From Salminus brasiliensis (lineage: Eukaryota; Chordata; Actinopteri; Characiformes; Bryconidae), in NCBI RefSeq assembly GCF_030463535.1, contig NC_132897.1, positions 5,197,960 to 5,261,959 on the forward strand: 64,000 nucleotides of DNA, written 5' to 3'. The notes beneath the pieces were generated by a model. The model was given only the letters and a program-made list of their open reading frames with translations. It had not been told where the DNA came from and ran no database searches. The position numbers and the translations under genes are program-made. Positions 23,755 to 35,800 of the stretch are shown piece by piece. Numbering within the stretch: position 1 is the first letter of the stretch; each line of letters opens with the position of its first letter.

Positions 23755-23845
23755 ATGTTCCTCAAAGCACCTCAAGAGGTTCCTCCACAGTTTCAAACTG
23801 AAGAACCACCAAAAGTTCCTCAAGGATCTTCTACTTTTAACAGTG
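23755..23845. repeat. GAACC/GGTTC dispersed repeat copy
   Basis: CAAGAGGTTCCTCCACAGTT, GAAGAACC and CTCAAGGATCTTCTACTTTT; nearly the same as 2566-2645. Confidence 0.6.
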
Positions 23846-24069
23846 CAGTGCTAAAGTAAACACTGTGATAAACAGTGTGTGTGTGTGTATCCTTTGTGTG
23901 TTTTTTTTTTTCATTTGACCTCACCTCTGCGAGAGATGCTCTCAAGGATTGAATCTGTTTGCAAACAAAGTCAGGCTAGACAGATGCGCGCGCACACACA
24001 CACACACACACGGATCACAACAGACGAAACACAAGGACCACACATGTCATGGGAGTCAAGGGTTTGCTG

Positions 24070-24141
24070 ACAGAGAAAGAGAGAGAGAGAGAGAGGGGCG
24101 GACGGTACAGTGGTAACATGGCATACTGAACACTAGTCTAA

Positions 24142-24175
<34 letters not shown>
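24070..24175. repeat. (GA)n and (CT)n flanking a short spacer
   Basis: GAGA run at 24077-24095 and CTCT run at 24146-24173: an inverted purine/pyrimidine pair. Confidence 0.8.
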
Positions 24176-24795
24176 GATTTTGATCTCCAGTCGAGTTCCA
24201 GGTCGTCCAAAACAGCCTCCCCCCATAACCAGGAGCCTATTCAGGACCCGGCCGTCGCCATAGCAACAGGAACAGATTGCTTCCACATCTGGTAGCTATT
24301 TCAGCCCCTGTGGAAGAAAAAAAAAAAAGAAAGAAAGAAATTTATGAGTGAAGGGGAAAAAGACAAATATTTTCTGCAATGCAAAGCAGAAAGAAGGCCG
24401 GGGTAGAGTTACGCCTGAGAAGGGGGCAGACCCCCACCCCCCAACCCCCCTCTTTTTTTTTATGTTGCTCCAAGTTACGAGTCTGAGATTACGGTAGGGG
24501 GTGACGTAGGCCCTGCTCGCCTGATACAGAGAACTGTTCTGTGTGTGTGGTGAAGCAGCATTCAGCACATGAAGCACATGGATTAGCTTGTTAAATTACA
24601 CAGGCTAGACCAAACCATACAAGCTACTGTATGTGCTGGTCCTTACCTGTGCTAGACCTGTGGTAAACCATAGAAATCAAAGCCTAAAGCCTGAATGATA
24701 CAGACTAAACCATTACAATGAAACTAGAGACCAAACTAAACCATATCAACCACACTAAAAACTTAACTATACAGACCAAAACCATTCAAGCTTTT

Positions 24796-25685
24796 ACATT
24801 AAAGGCATTTAGCAGACGCTCTTCTCCAGAGCGACTTACAAAAGTGCTTTGCTGTTTACCCAAGAAAAACCTCAGCTAGTTTAAATAGACTAATAATTTA
24901 AAGATCCTCTAAGTTTAGACACTTCTAAACACAAGTCAGTAAGGAGACCACTCTACTATTCACCCAGGTATTCTCAGAAGAGGAGGGTCTTCAGTCTGGG
25001 TTTGAAGACAGTGAGCGTTGGACTCTGCTGTTCGGACACCCAGGGGAAGTTCGTTCCACCACTTCGGTGCAGGACAGAAAACAGCCTGGACGCTCGTCTT
25101 CCGTGGATTTTGAGGGATGGCGGGTCGAGCCGAGCCGTACTTGAAGCTGGAAGGGCTCTTGGTGCAGATCAGCTTTTGACCATTGCCATCAAGTACGGAG
25201 GGGCTGGCTGGTCCAGTCTTAGCTTTGTAGACCAGCATCAGGGTTCTGAATCTGATGACCTGGGCAGCAGCTACAGGAAGCCAGTGGAGAGAACGCAGCA
25301 GTGGAGAGACATGGCTGAATTCAGGAATGTTGAAGACGACCCGTGCCGCTACATTCTGGATGAGTTGCAGGGGCCTGATGGTGCGCAGAGGGAGACCAGC
25401 CAGAAAAGAGCTGCAGTAGTCAAGTCTTGAAGTGACGAGAGACTGAACATCTGAGCACCTGGGTGGCCTCTCTAGAGAGGAAGGGTCGAATTCTCCGGAT
25501 GTTGTACAGGAGAAATCTGCATGACCGAGTTACGTTTGTGACATGACTTGAGAACGATAACTGATCATCCATGACTACACCAAGACTTCGAGCTTCTGTA
25601 GATGGAGTGACCAGTGAGCTCTCAAAGGAGATGGCAAGATCGTTTTGAAGTCCAGCAGTTCCTGGGATGTACAGCAAAGCCTTAC
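24796..25685 (-). mobile_element. L2-type LINE, 5'-truncated reverse-transcriptase end
   Basis: On the minus strand the reading frames include LGVVMDDQLSFSSHV, LLYNIRRIRPFL and, further on, LMLVYKAKTGPA-like text and KWWNELPLGVRTAES, the C-terminal end of the reverse transcriptase ORF typical of fish L2/CR1-like LINEs. The 3' tail at 24796-24840 (AAGGCATTTAGCAGACGCTC on the plus strand) is the usual L2 terminus. Frameshifts make it inactive. Confidence 0.82.
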
Positions 25686-26518
25686 TAGAGACCAAACTAT
25701 TAAAAAACAATAGCATAAACTATACAAACTAAACATGAGACTAGACCATACAGACTAAACCATACTAATCCATTAAAACTACAACTTGAGACTACACCAT
25801 ATCGTCTAAACCATAATAGAGACCAAACCTTTACAAACTAATCCATTAAACTAGAGTACAAAATAGACCCAACTAGAGACTGAATTATACAGACTAAATC
25901 ATACAAACTAAACCTGACACTAATCTATACAGGTTTAACCATAGAAACCAGACTAGAAACTAAACTATACAGGCTAAACCATCCATGTCAAACTAGAGAC
26001 TAAACTATATGAGCTAAACTATTAAAATCAAAACTTGAGACTAAACCATCATCTAAACCAAACTAGAGACTAAACTATACAGGCTAAGCCATACAAACTA
26101 AACTAGACACTAATCTATACAGGCTAAACCATCCATGCCAAACTGGAGACCTTACCTCTACAGGTAAGTCAGGACCTTAACCATTCATGCCATATGGGTT
26201 AAACCATACACAAACCGTACATAGACTGCATAGGCTAAACCATTCAGGCTATATATTATAGGCTAAACCTGAAATTAAACCATGTGGGCTATGTAGGCTA
26301 AACAAAAGACCAAACCATACAGGCTTTATATACTAAGCCATACAGGCTAGCCCAGAGACTAAACTGTATGGGCTTCGTTGACTGCACAAAACAGATGAAA
26401 CCAGAGACTACACTATATAGGCTAAGCCATGCAGGCTATATACACTTACACCATAGACTCAACCATACAAGCAAAACCGGAGACTAAACCCCATAGACTA
26501 TAACAACAAATATAATGT

Positions 26519-26519
26519 G

Positions 26520-26575
<56 letters not shown>

Positions 26576-26593
26576 CATATATATATGCTTATG

Positions 26594-26664
<71 letters not shown>
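26519..26664 (+). repeat. (TA)n microsatellite
   Basis: About 145 bp of TA with GCTTATGGTG interruptions, inside the satellite. Confidence 0.95.
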
Positions 26665-26667
<3 letters not shown>

Positions 26668-26740
26668 TTATGGTGCTTATATGGGCTTAAATGGGCTACA
26701 TAGCTAAAACCAGACAGGCTAAGCCTGAGATTAAAGCATG

Positions 26741-27704
26741 CTAGCTAAACATGCTGCACCACACAGGCTGAATCATCAAGGCTGTTTTTTCCTCCGATAT
26801 AAAAATACTGCTTACTGTAGCTGTGAAGTTCCAGTGATTCCCACTGCAAGCAGAAAGTGTGTGTTTGACTGTGAGAAGATTTATGAGCATGCCAGCTTTG
26901 TTGTTTTAGCATGTTTTGAATCACTGGGCTCCAGCACGGTAACGCCTGATGCTAACCGTGCCGCATCAGTGCCGTAATTTCTCCAGAGCGTGTGCAGAAC
27001 AGCCTACGTGTCCATGCCCTCACCATGAGAGGTTTTTTTACTGGAAGGCATTTGGCCCTCGCACGGGCCTCTCACCACAAATCGCTGAGATCAGCACTTT
27101 AGCATACAGAGTAGCAGCAGTGAGCTCACGCATGTGTGTGTGTGTGGGTAATATATCATTACCAGCCAAAACTACTGAACTCACACTGATGTAAAATGCC
27201 CTGATTTAGCCTTAAATATGCAGTAATTAAAAGCTGAAACTGTCGCAGCCAGCAAACGCCTTCATTTTCAGGCCCGTTGGCCGTTTTCCGATGAAATGTC
27301 AAACGTCTTTAAACAGCATGATTTGAAATGCAGTGGCTCGTTCTGGCATCACAGAGAGGCTGTTTTTTGGATTCGGTAAAAGTACGGATTGTTACAGTAT
27401 GGGCCAAAAGTCCAGGGTACCATTTTCACATTTATCAAAAACATAGGACAACTTGACACTATTTTAACTGGAGACAAATCCATGCCTGAAGACCTGAAGA
27501 CCCCCATCTGGCCCCACTTTCACACATCCCACCAATACTTAAACAAGGACAAGGTTCGGAGACCTAACCATAGGCTCTAAACCCATAGGATCTAAACCAC
27601 ACAGTAGGGTGACCATGCGTCCTCTTTCTGGGATGTGAAAAATGTGTCTTGGCGGATTTCCAAATTGTATAAAATGCCCAGGATCTCACCCTGATTTCAT
27701 ATCA
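26741..27704 (+). other. intergenic, no recognised feature
   Basis: No repeat ends or exons recognised. Confidence 0.4.
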
Positions 27705-28038
27705 AAACCTTGATGCTGGCCTACAAAGCCAAGAACGGTCCAGCCCCTCCATACTTGATGGCGATGGTCAAAAGCAGATCTGCACCAAGAGCCCTTCCAG
27801 CTTCAAGCAGAGTCCAACGCTCGCTGTCTTCAAACAGCCCTCCTCTTCTGAGAATACTTGGGTGAATAGCAGAGTACTATGGTCACCTTACTGACTTGTG
27901 TTAGAGTCTAAACTTAGAGGATCTTTAAATTATTAGTCTATTCACACTAGCTGAGGTTTTTCTTGGGTAAATAGCAAAGCACTTTTGTAAGTCGCTCTAG
28001 ATAAGAGCGTCTGCTAAATGCCTTAAATGTAAATGTAG
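27705..28038 (+). mobile_element. L2-type LINE fragment, opposite orientation
   Basis: Contains TTGATGCTGGCCTACAAAGC, TCAAACAGCCCTCCTCTTCT and the 3' tail AAGTCGCTCTAGATAAGAGC to TAAATGTAAATG. Compared with 24796-25685 it lacks the stretch around the KWWNELPLG codons. Confidence 0.8.
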
Positions 28039-28691
28039 ATCAGGGTTTGCTTCTACAGTCGCTGCGTTCCAAAGAGCTGGGGATAACCAAGGGCCAGGAA
28101 GGATACAGCAGTGGCGTCCTCCAAATCGATCCAAATGTAGGCCGAATTGACCTGCATCTACATGCAGCCATTAGTCAAATTGCTTAAGTCCCGCCTTCTT
28201 ACTGCCAATATTGGTCTACATATACCTACATCTACATGCAGCCTTTGGTCAAACTGCTTCCCACCATAGCAGATTGGCCATAGCCTTAACATGTGATATG
28301 ATGTACGTTTAACTCCCTCCTGCCCTCTTTCTCAAGTATCTCAGACAACATGCTCATGGGGGCGCTCACATGTGTTTAACATAGGCTAGGTGGCTTCCAG
28401 GTGGGCATAGGCTCTGAATGGGTTTGAGTTGAGCTCCCCAAACGGGCCCCATTATTACAGCCCTCCTTAACCTCACATGGCCTTAATCTCAGCTAGGCTC
28501 CGTATGCAGTAAACAACCCATCCTGGTCGCATCACCGACCCTAGTGGGCCCCTGGGGGGCATCCATATGTGAGGCCAACGTGAAACCCAAGGAACAAGGC
28601 GTTCTGATTTCCAGTCGGGCTGCCCATACAGGCCCCCAAAGTACAAAATGAGATGTCCAAAGTATAGTCCTCAAAAGATCCAGAGATATAA
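28039..28691 (+). other. intergenic, no recognised feature
   Basis: Nothing beyond short open frames. Confidence 0.4.
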
Positions 28692-29110
28692 ACTATATGG
28701 ACAAAAGTATTGGGACACCTGCTGCTTCATTGTGGGTATTAAACAAGAGCTTATCCTGCTTTTGTCAGAATAACTGTCTACACTGTTAGAAGTATAAGAT
28801 CCTAGAAGTACTTTTGGAGGTTATTCAATCTGAAACTGTGAAGGAACCTCTTAAGGTGCTTCAAGAAAAGGATTTTAGAAGACAAAGGTTCCTTGAAGGT
28901 TCCTCAAAGCACATCCCAGGGAAGGGGAGGATGTTGGATGGTCAGCACCCCACCTCATCCTAAACGAACTCCTCAACTCATCCTATCCAAAAGTATTGGC
29001 AGGAGCACCACCCATCACTCCAGAGTGTCCTATTCTATTGGCAGTACATCTTTTCTACAGGGACTAGACAATCTGCAAACCGCTGTCCACAAACATTTGG
29101 ACATGTAGTT
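28692..29110 (+). mobile_element. family M element with internal GAACC-repeat insertion
   Basis: Left end TATGGACAAAAGTATTGGGA, right end CTGTCCACAAACATTTGGAC; a GAACC/GGTTC repeat occupies about 28790-28910. Confidence 0.7.
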
Positions 29111-29879
29111 TATAAGTTTGAAGAACCTCGTAAAAGGTCCTGCTGAAGATTGCGTCAGTGTGTTTGTGAACTGGACCGGGCTGAACTGAACCGAGGCTGT
29201 AAGTGAGGGGGATAAACGCTCCACAATGAGTCGTCTGCACCTCCCGATCGCTCTTCTGTTTTTTTCCCCTTTTGTCAGCATAATTTTGTACCGAGTTTAT
29301 TAAAGAGGATCTGGCTCTAACGGAAAACAGACCTCCCCCCCCCCATATCCCTCCCTCTCTCTCTCTGTAGAGGAAGTCGTGTGGCTGATCCAGGTTTCAG
29401 GTTTCAAATACTCAGAGAGGACAGCCTCTCAAAAAAACTAGGTCTGAGAAAGGAACAGAGAGAGGGAGAGAGAGTGTGTGTGTGTGAGCGAGAGAGAGAG
29501 AGAGAGAGAGGGAGGCCGGTTCTGTAATCGTGTCTCCTCGGCAACGTGAGCGAAAATTGCATCCAAAAATGGAGAGAAAATGGAGAGTCATTTCCCCTTT
29601 ACGAACGCTCAGCGCCAGCGAGGTCAGGCGGCGCAGGACGGGGGGAGCTGAGCAGTAATACAGGAGGAAGTTTTAATGAGGGGCTGGAGATACTTCACTC
29701 TGATTGGCTGCAGGGTGCTCACTCACTACCCCACCACCTCTGCTCAGCGGTCAGCAGGAGAACACACTGGACTCACTGCAGAGCGAACAGAGCCCAGACT
29801 TAGAGAACTGGCTGCTTATACCTTCTGATACTCTACCCCCCCCCCCCCCCTCACACACACACACACACACACCCCAACC

Positions 29880-31010
29880 CATTACAACAGACACACACAC
29901 TCTCTATTTCTCTGTGTGTGTCTCTCTCCCTGTCTCTGTCTCAGTTTCTGTCTCATTTTCTCTCTCTTTGACCGTTTCTGTCTCTCATTTTCTCTCTCTT
30001 TGACCGATTCTGTCTCTGTCTCAGTTTGTCTCTGTCTCAGTTTCTGTCTCATTTTCTCTCTCTTTGACAGTTTCTGTCTCTGTCTCAGTTTCTGTCTCTG
30101 TCTCAGTTTCTGTCTCTCTTTTTCCAATTCTGTCTCTGTCTCAGTTTCTGTCTCATTTTCTCTCTCTTTGACAGTTTCTGTCTCTGTCTCAGTTTCTGTC
30201 TCTCTTTTTCTCTCTCTTTGACCGATTCTGTCTCTGTCTCAGTTTCTGTCTCTGTCTCAGTTTCTGTCTCTCTTTTTCCAATTCTGTCTCTGTCTCAGTT
30301 TCTGTCTCATTTTCTCTCTCTTTGACAGTTTCTGTCTCTGTCTCAGTTTCTGTCTCTCATTTTCTCTCTCTTTGACCGTTTCTGTCTCTGTCTCAGTTTC
30401 TGTCTCTCATTTTCTCTCTCTTTGACCGTTTCTGTCTCTGTCTCAGTTTCTGTCTCTCATTTTCTCTCTCTTTGACCGTTTCTGTCTCTGTCTCAGTTTT
30501 TGTCTCTCTGATTCTGTCTCTGATTCTTTCTGCCTGGCTGTTTCTGTCTCTCTCTGTCTCATTTTCTGTCTCTCACCATTTCTGTCTGTATGTCTGTGTC
30601 TCTCTTATTGTCTGTCTCTCTGACTCTGTTTTCATCTCTTTCTCACTGTTTCTGTCTCTCTATCTGTCTGTGTCTCTCGGTTTCTGTCTCTCTGACTCGG
30701 ATCCTGTCTGACTGTTTCTGTCTGTCTTTCTCTGTCTCTGACAAACAGTGAAAAAGAGAAAGAAAATACATTTAAAAAAAAAGAAAAAAAAGAAAATCAC
30801 TGTCTGTCTGTCTCTGTCTCTCAGTTTCTTTCTCTCTGACTCGGTTTCTGTCTCTGTCTGGTTGTTTCAGTCTCACTCTCGGTTTCCCTCACACTCTCTG
30901 TATGACTTTCATAATGTCTGTCTCCTTGTCTATGTCTCTTTCTCGCTTTCTCTCCCTCTCTCTCTCTCGGTCTCTCTCTCCGGGCTCCAGTTGTTGCAGA
31001 GAGTGAGCGA
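29880..31010 (+). repeat. pyrimidine-rich minisatellite (TCTGTCTC family)
   Basis: About 1.1 kb of units such as TCTGTCTCTGTCTCAGTTTC plus CATTTTCTCTCTCTTTGACC. It has higher-order structure (a block of about 60 bp repeated at least three times, 30340-30490). Preceded by C and CA runs at 29837-29880. No gene. Confidence 0.93.
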
Positions 31011-32140
31011 GTGAGCGAGCGAGCATGTGTTTCTCATTATCAGTGTTAGATTAGAGCTGTGGCGTTGCTGCAGTAGTCCTCTCCCCTCAGCTCTCTGCAA
31101 ATCACCTCTGCTGTGGTCAGCTCTGGACGGCCTGTGTGAGGGGGTGTGTGTGCGCCTGCTTGTTTTTGTACGTTTTCAGGACAAATCTGTTCTGACTAAA
31201 CCAAAATGACACGAACATGCTGCTGCTGGCTTTGGAAAGTGACTGAGATTGAGCTGATTTTGGCTCCTGATGCTCAGGTCGGGTTTCTAGTTAACCTAAT
31301 ATATACCATTATGACATATATATTATTATTACATATGATTATTCAATATAGGTACATATTGTCCCTGTCAGAGCAAATCTTCAGGTCTCTAAAATTCTTC
31401 TTAAAAAAGATTTACAGGAAAATAACAGAAAGGCCTTCAGTGGAAATCTGGAGCATTTCTGATGGTGCTTTAATCATGTATATTTTGTTTTACATAAAAT
31501 TAGTTGTTTTAATGTCTTATCTGGACAGTAAGTGTTTATTAGCTCAGTAAAACACTCCTACAGAAAGTGGTGGTGGTTCTCCATCACTGTGTTCATCATA
31601 AGAACATCTCCAAAGTTCTCCTCTCTCATGGAGTCTAGTATTATTTAGAGTTCTCCTCAGATCAACACCTGGTTTGGTGGTAAATCAGGGCTTAATGATG
31701 GTAAATCAGGTGAGCTGCTGCTGCTGCTGCTGCTGATGGAGTTGAACACATCCTCCACGCTGTGCTGGCTGGACTGGGGGACGTCCAGGAGAAACCTGGA
31801 GGAACCGAGCTCTGTTCTTCAGACTAGCTCACAGACAGGATGTCACTACTTTCTTTCTTCAGAATGAGAAGCTCTTGTTTCTCCTTTTTACTGGATTTCT
31901 GTTCACCTGCTTTATCTGTTCTGATGAGATCTGGAGCTTCTACAGTAAAACGGTCACTGATCACCAATGGGATACACTGTATGTGTGATCCTGCACCCTG
32001 ACAAGGTCTAAAAACAAGCATGTGTGTGTATTTGTGTGTGTGGTGGGACTCTAACCAGCCTATATCCGGTGTGGTGATGTCACCACCGCAACTTATGTGC
32101 CCTCGGCTCTAAATATGTAAACACGGCTCTTTTCGGGCCG

Positions 32141-32174
<34 letters not shown>

Positions 32175-32454
32175 GAGCTCAGGGCGCAGCGGGGAGGAAA
32201 TCTGGGGTTGAAGCAGGAATATAATACAGGCTGAAACTGCGTGTTTAAAGATAATGTAAGGCCAGTCAGGCCAAAGGGAAATTGCTGTGTGCCTCTCTTA
32301 TCTAACAGTGTTGTGTGGAAGCTCTAATGAGCAGCAATGCGGCCTTTCTGAATACAATTCTATCAGAAAGAGGCGGAGTCTATTTATTTATTATTATTTA
32401 TTTATTTATTATATCAGTGTGTTGTCAATGATATATGAAAAACAGCAACTTTTG
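31011..32454 (+). other. intergenic, no recognised gene
   Basis: A (CTG)n patch at about 31710-31735. A minus-strand frame at 31824-32021 and the sequence near 31740-31815 look like a repeat remnant, but I cannot name it. Confidence 0.35.
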
Positions 32455-32620
32455 AGGAGAAGGGGAATAAAATGTTCAATGGACGTCAATGTAAAAATAT
32501 CAAAGTCATTTTGGAGCATTTCTATTGGTCCATTCCAAAAAACTAAAACTAAAAATGGACAAAAATGGACATACGTGCTTTTCATTGGATAGAAACGATA
32601 TGTTCATTCATTGAAAACTG
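32455..32620 (+). repeat. dispersed repeat, family R
   Basis: Contains GGAGCATTTCTATTGGTCCA; related copies at 37083-37320, 37850-38075, 48060-48310 and 55805-55990, and a short piece at 33500-33560. Confidence 0.6.
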
Positions 32621-32697
32621 AAAAGAACAAGAGCATTTCAGTTTGGTTATAGAGGTTAAAATTAAGGTTGCGCTTGGAATAGTGTCAGTACATGTGC

Positions 32698-33505
32698 GCT
32701 ACATGGACAAAAGTCTTGGGACACCTGCTCATTCGTTGTTTCTTCAGAAGTCAAGCGATTATCCTGCTTTTGTTGGAGTAAGTGTCCTATGTAGTATGTA
32801 GTGCACTACTTTCAGGTATAGTGCACAATAATGCACTGCAATATACTGGATAATCCATCAATGCACTGGACTGTCTGATGTAGCGTTTTTATGAACACCT
32901 GGTACTTGGTACTGCAGTCTCTCTAATTTACTTCCTTTACAGGCCGAACATCAGTCTATTCAAACTCCTAAACGCATCAGAATTTTCTCCAATGTGTTGA
33001 GCTGCCCCCTGCTGTCTGCTTGTTGCTTATACAAGTTCATTTATTGGATCCTATCATGCTATAATACACCCCCCATGACATTTTGCCCGCTGTCCTGCTC
33101 TGGGGCCTCTGGGGTGGATTCATCCTCACCTCACTGCAGGACTCTGCTTCTCAATGTTTACCTGTAGGACTACAGGATGTGAGCATCTCACTCACATTTT
33201 CATCTTGTTTGGCTTGATGCCACATTTACCAGCTGCGGAGAAGAAATGTGAACAGTATCAGAGTGTGGCTGACAACTCAGATGGCAGATCTGACAATAAC
33301 AGCCTAACTAAAAGGAGACAGCCAGAAGGTAGCACAGACATGGGCATCCGTTTGTTCCACCATCCAGCTGTGGGGTAACAGCACCAGCATCGTAGTTTAC
33401 CACAACTCACTGTGTCCATGAACCCCTGGATCTGTAACTTTTATCTAAAGTAGCTGAATGCATTTATTAGAAGGGGTGTCCACAAACTTTTGGACACAGT
33501 ATAAA
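32698..33505 (+). mobile_element. family M ends separated by unique sequence
   Basis: A left end (ATGGACAAAAGTCTTGGGAC, 32703-32790) and a right end (GGGGTGTCCACAAACTTTTG, 33450-33505) flank about 650 bp with no similarity to other copies. Either an insertion or two fragments. Confidence 0.45.
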
Positions 33506-33581
33506 GAGAGTATATATACAAAAACTCTTGAATGGACCAATAGAAATGCTATATTTCCAACAACTAAATGTAAAAACTAAT

Positions 33582-33582
33582 C

Positions 33583-33620
<38 letters not shown>
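33582..33620 (+). repeat. (TG)n microsatellite
   Basis: TG run; two more TG runs lie at 33755-33784 and 33969-34004. Confidence 0.95.
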
Positions 33621-33622
<2 letters not shown>

Positions 33623-33964
33623 TAGGGGTACCAGACATTTATACGTGTGTTTGGAGAAGATGCTGCTTCCTCTATCCTTGAATTTTATAATCTTAAACAA
33701 ACTGTCATCTTCAATCAGCTTTGTTTATGGAAAAAACAAAGAACAAATTGTACGTGTGTGTGTGTGTGTGTGTCTGTGTGTGTGTCCATGTCCATGAGTG
33801 CATCCAAAGCATCCAGACCTTCAGGATCAAACAGTAAGCATTTGTTGGAAACAGTGGGAAGCCATACCTAAACGCTGAGTCTGGAGAAAAGTAGAAGGAG
33901 AAGAGAGGGTCTGGAGGAAATGGCTTCTGCTTGTTGTGTATGCAGGAGAACAGATGATGACAGT

Positions 33965-34006
<42 letters not shown>

Positions 34007-34117
34007 GGTGGAAAGAGAGGCCGGATGAGCCTGGTTGTGTTTGATCCTAAACCAGATACAAGGGGCTTTAGGAGGGTTTGAGGTTCCAAAAACATCAACA
34101 ACATATCAACACAAAAG

Positions 34118-34586
34118 ACATGTCCAAAGGTTTGTGGACACCCTTTCAAATGAATGCATTCTTCAGCTACTTTAAGTTGCACCCATTGCTGATGTGAAAA
34201 CATACACACACACACAGCTTGCCTGGTTCTTGTAGAGAAGTACTGCCAATATAATAGGACCCTCTAAAGCAGATAAACATGCATTAAGCATTAAGCTGTG
34301 GAGCAGTGGAACTAACTGACTGTGTTCTCTGGAATGATGGATGGTGCGCCATCCAATACTTTTGAGAGGTTGGGGGTGATGAAGTGGTGGGTGGCGATGG
34401 TCCAGCTGCTGATTGCAATCAAATCCTCACAGCAGTGCGCCTCCAAAATCTAGCACAAAGCCTTCTTCCCTGGACTGGAGAGACAGTTCCCTCTAACAAA
34501 AGCAGGATCAATGTTTTTAATACTCTTGATTTCAGAAGAACCAATGAGTGAGCAGGTGTCCGAATATTTTTGTCCAAATAGTGTAC
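34118..34586 (-). mobile_element. family M miniature element
   Basis: Left end TGTCCAAAGGTTTGTGGACA, right end AATATTTTTGTCCAAATAGT; internal TGGAATGATGGATGGTGCGC. Near full length, about 470 bp. Confidence 0.72.
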
Positions 34587-34819
34587 ACAGTATAAACCTT
34601 TATAGAGTATCAGAATACTCTAATTAGAGAGAGGTGGGAAAGCAGTGATGGAAATGACCACACAAAGGTCTAAGTTGACCTCAGGTGGAGAGAAAGGAGG
34701 AACGCTGAGGATCCGGGCTCTTTAATGGAAGGGTGGAGGTGTGGACGGTGAGCAGTGGAGCTCTGTAGATGTTCTGCACTGAAGATGTGGTTCCCACAGT
34801 GACGCAGTTACATAACACC

Positions 34820-34946
34820 AACGAACCACCTCTCTCTCTCTCTCAAACTTACTGATTCTCTCTCTCTCGCTAATAATCTCTCTCCCCCTCTCTCAAATTC
34901 TCTCTCATTCACTTTACCCCTCCCCACTCCTATATTCACTCACTTT

Positions 34947-34983
<37 letters not shown>

Positions 34984-35149
34984 TCTCGCCCTCTCCAAGT
35001 CTCTTTCATTGCACATAGCTCTCTAATTCTCCGTCCCTCTCTCACACACACACTCATTTCTAACTCTCGCTCACTCTCTCTTCTCTAATTCTCCGTCCCT
35101 CTCTCACACACACTCATTTCTAACTCTCGCTCACTCTCTCTTCTCTAAT

Positions 35150-35180
<31 letters not shown>

Positions 35181-35623
35181 CTCATTTCTAACTCTCGCTC
35201 ACTCTCTCTTCTCTAATTCTCTCTCTCTCACACACACACACTCATTTCTAACTCTCGCTCACTCTCTCTTCTCTAATTCTCTCTCTCTCTCACACACACA
35301 CTCATTTCTAACTCTCGCTCACCCTCTCTTCTCTAATTCTCTCTCTCTCTCTCTCACACACTCATTTCTAACTCTCGCTCACTCTCTCTTCTCTAATTCT
35401 CTCTCTCTCTCTCACACACTCATTTCTAACTCTCGCTCACTCTCTCTTCTCTAATTCTCTCTCTCTCACACACACTCATTTCTAACTCTCGCTCACTCTC
35501 TCTTCTCTAATTCTCTCTCTCTCACACACACTCATTTCTAACTCTCGCTCACTCTCTCTTCTCTAATTCTCTCTCTCTCTCACACACTCATTTCTAACTC
35601 TCGCTCACTCTCTCTTCTCTAAT

Positions 35624-35655
<32 letters not shown>

Positions 35656-35800
35656 TCATTTCTAACTCTCGCTCACTCGCTCTTCTCTAATTATATCTCC
35701 ATCTAAGTGTCTCTCTCTCTCTCTCTATTTTTCTCTCCCATTCTCCATTTCTATCTCTCTCACTCTTGCGCTCTCTCTCTATATATGTATTGTGTGTGTG
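34820..35800 (+). repeat. CT-rich minisatellite of about 60-bp units
   Basis: At least ten units of TCATTTCTAACTCTCGCTCA, then CTCTCTCTTCTCTAATTCTC and a variable (CT)n(CA)n run. Unit length varies only through the CT/CA runs. Confidence 0.95.

Larger units (their letters stand above)
24580..26740 (+). repeat. degenerate satellite, AAACTAGAGACTAAACCATA-like units
   Basis: Irregular 20-40 bp phrases (CATACAGGCTAAACCATACA, CTAGAGACTAAACTATA) occupy about 24580-24795 and 25686-26740. The array is split by the L2 insertion at 24796-25685 and holds a (TA)n tract. Confidence 0.75.

Noticed and set aside
25002..25430. 142-codon plus-strand frame
   Set aside because: Antisense to the L2 reverse-transcriptase remnant.
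26515..26703. Tyrosine/isoleucine repeat frame
   Set aside because: A TA microsatellite read as codons.
31740..32021. Minus-strand sequence suggesting an immune-receptor exon (SSRFLLDVPQSSQHSVEDVF)
   Set aside because: The frame is interrupted within about 40 codons and I could not confirm any domain; probably a repeat remnant.
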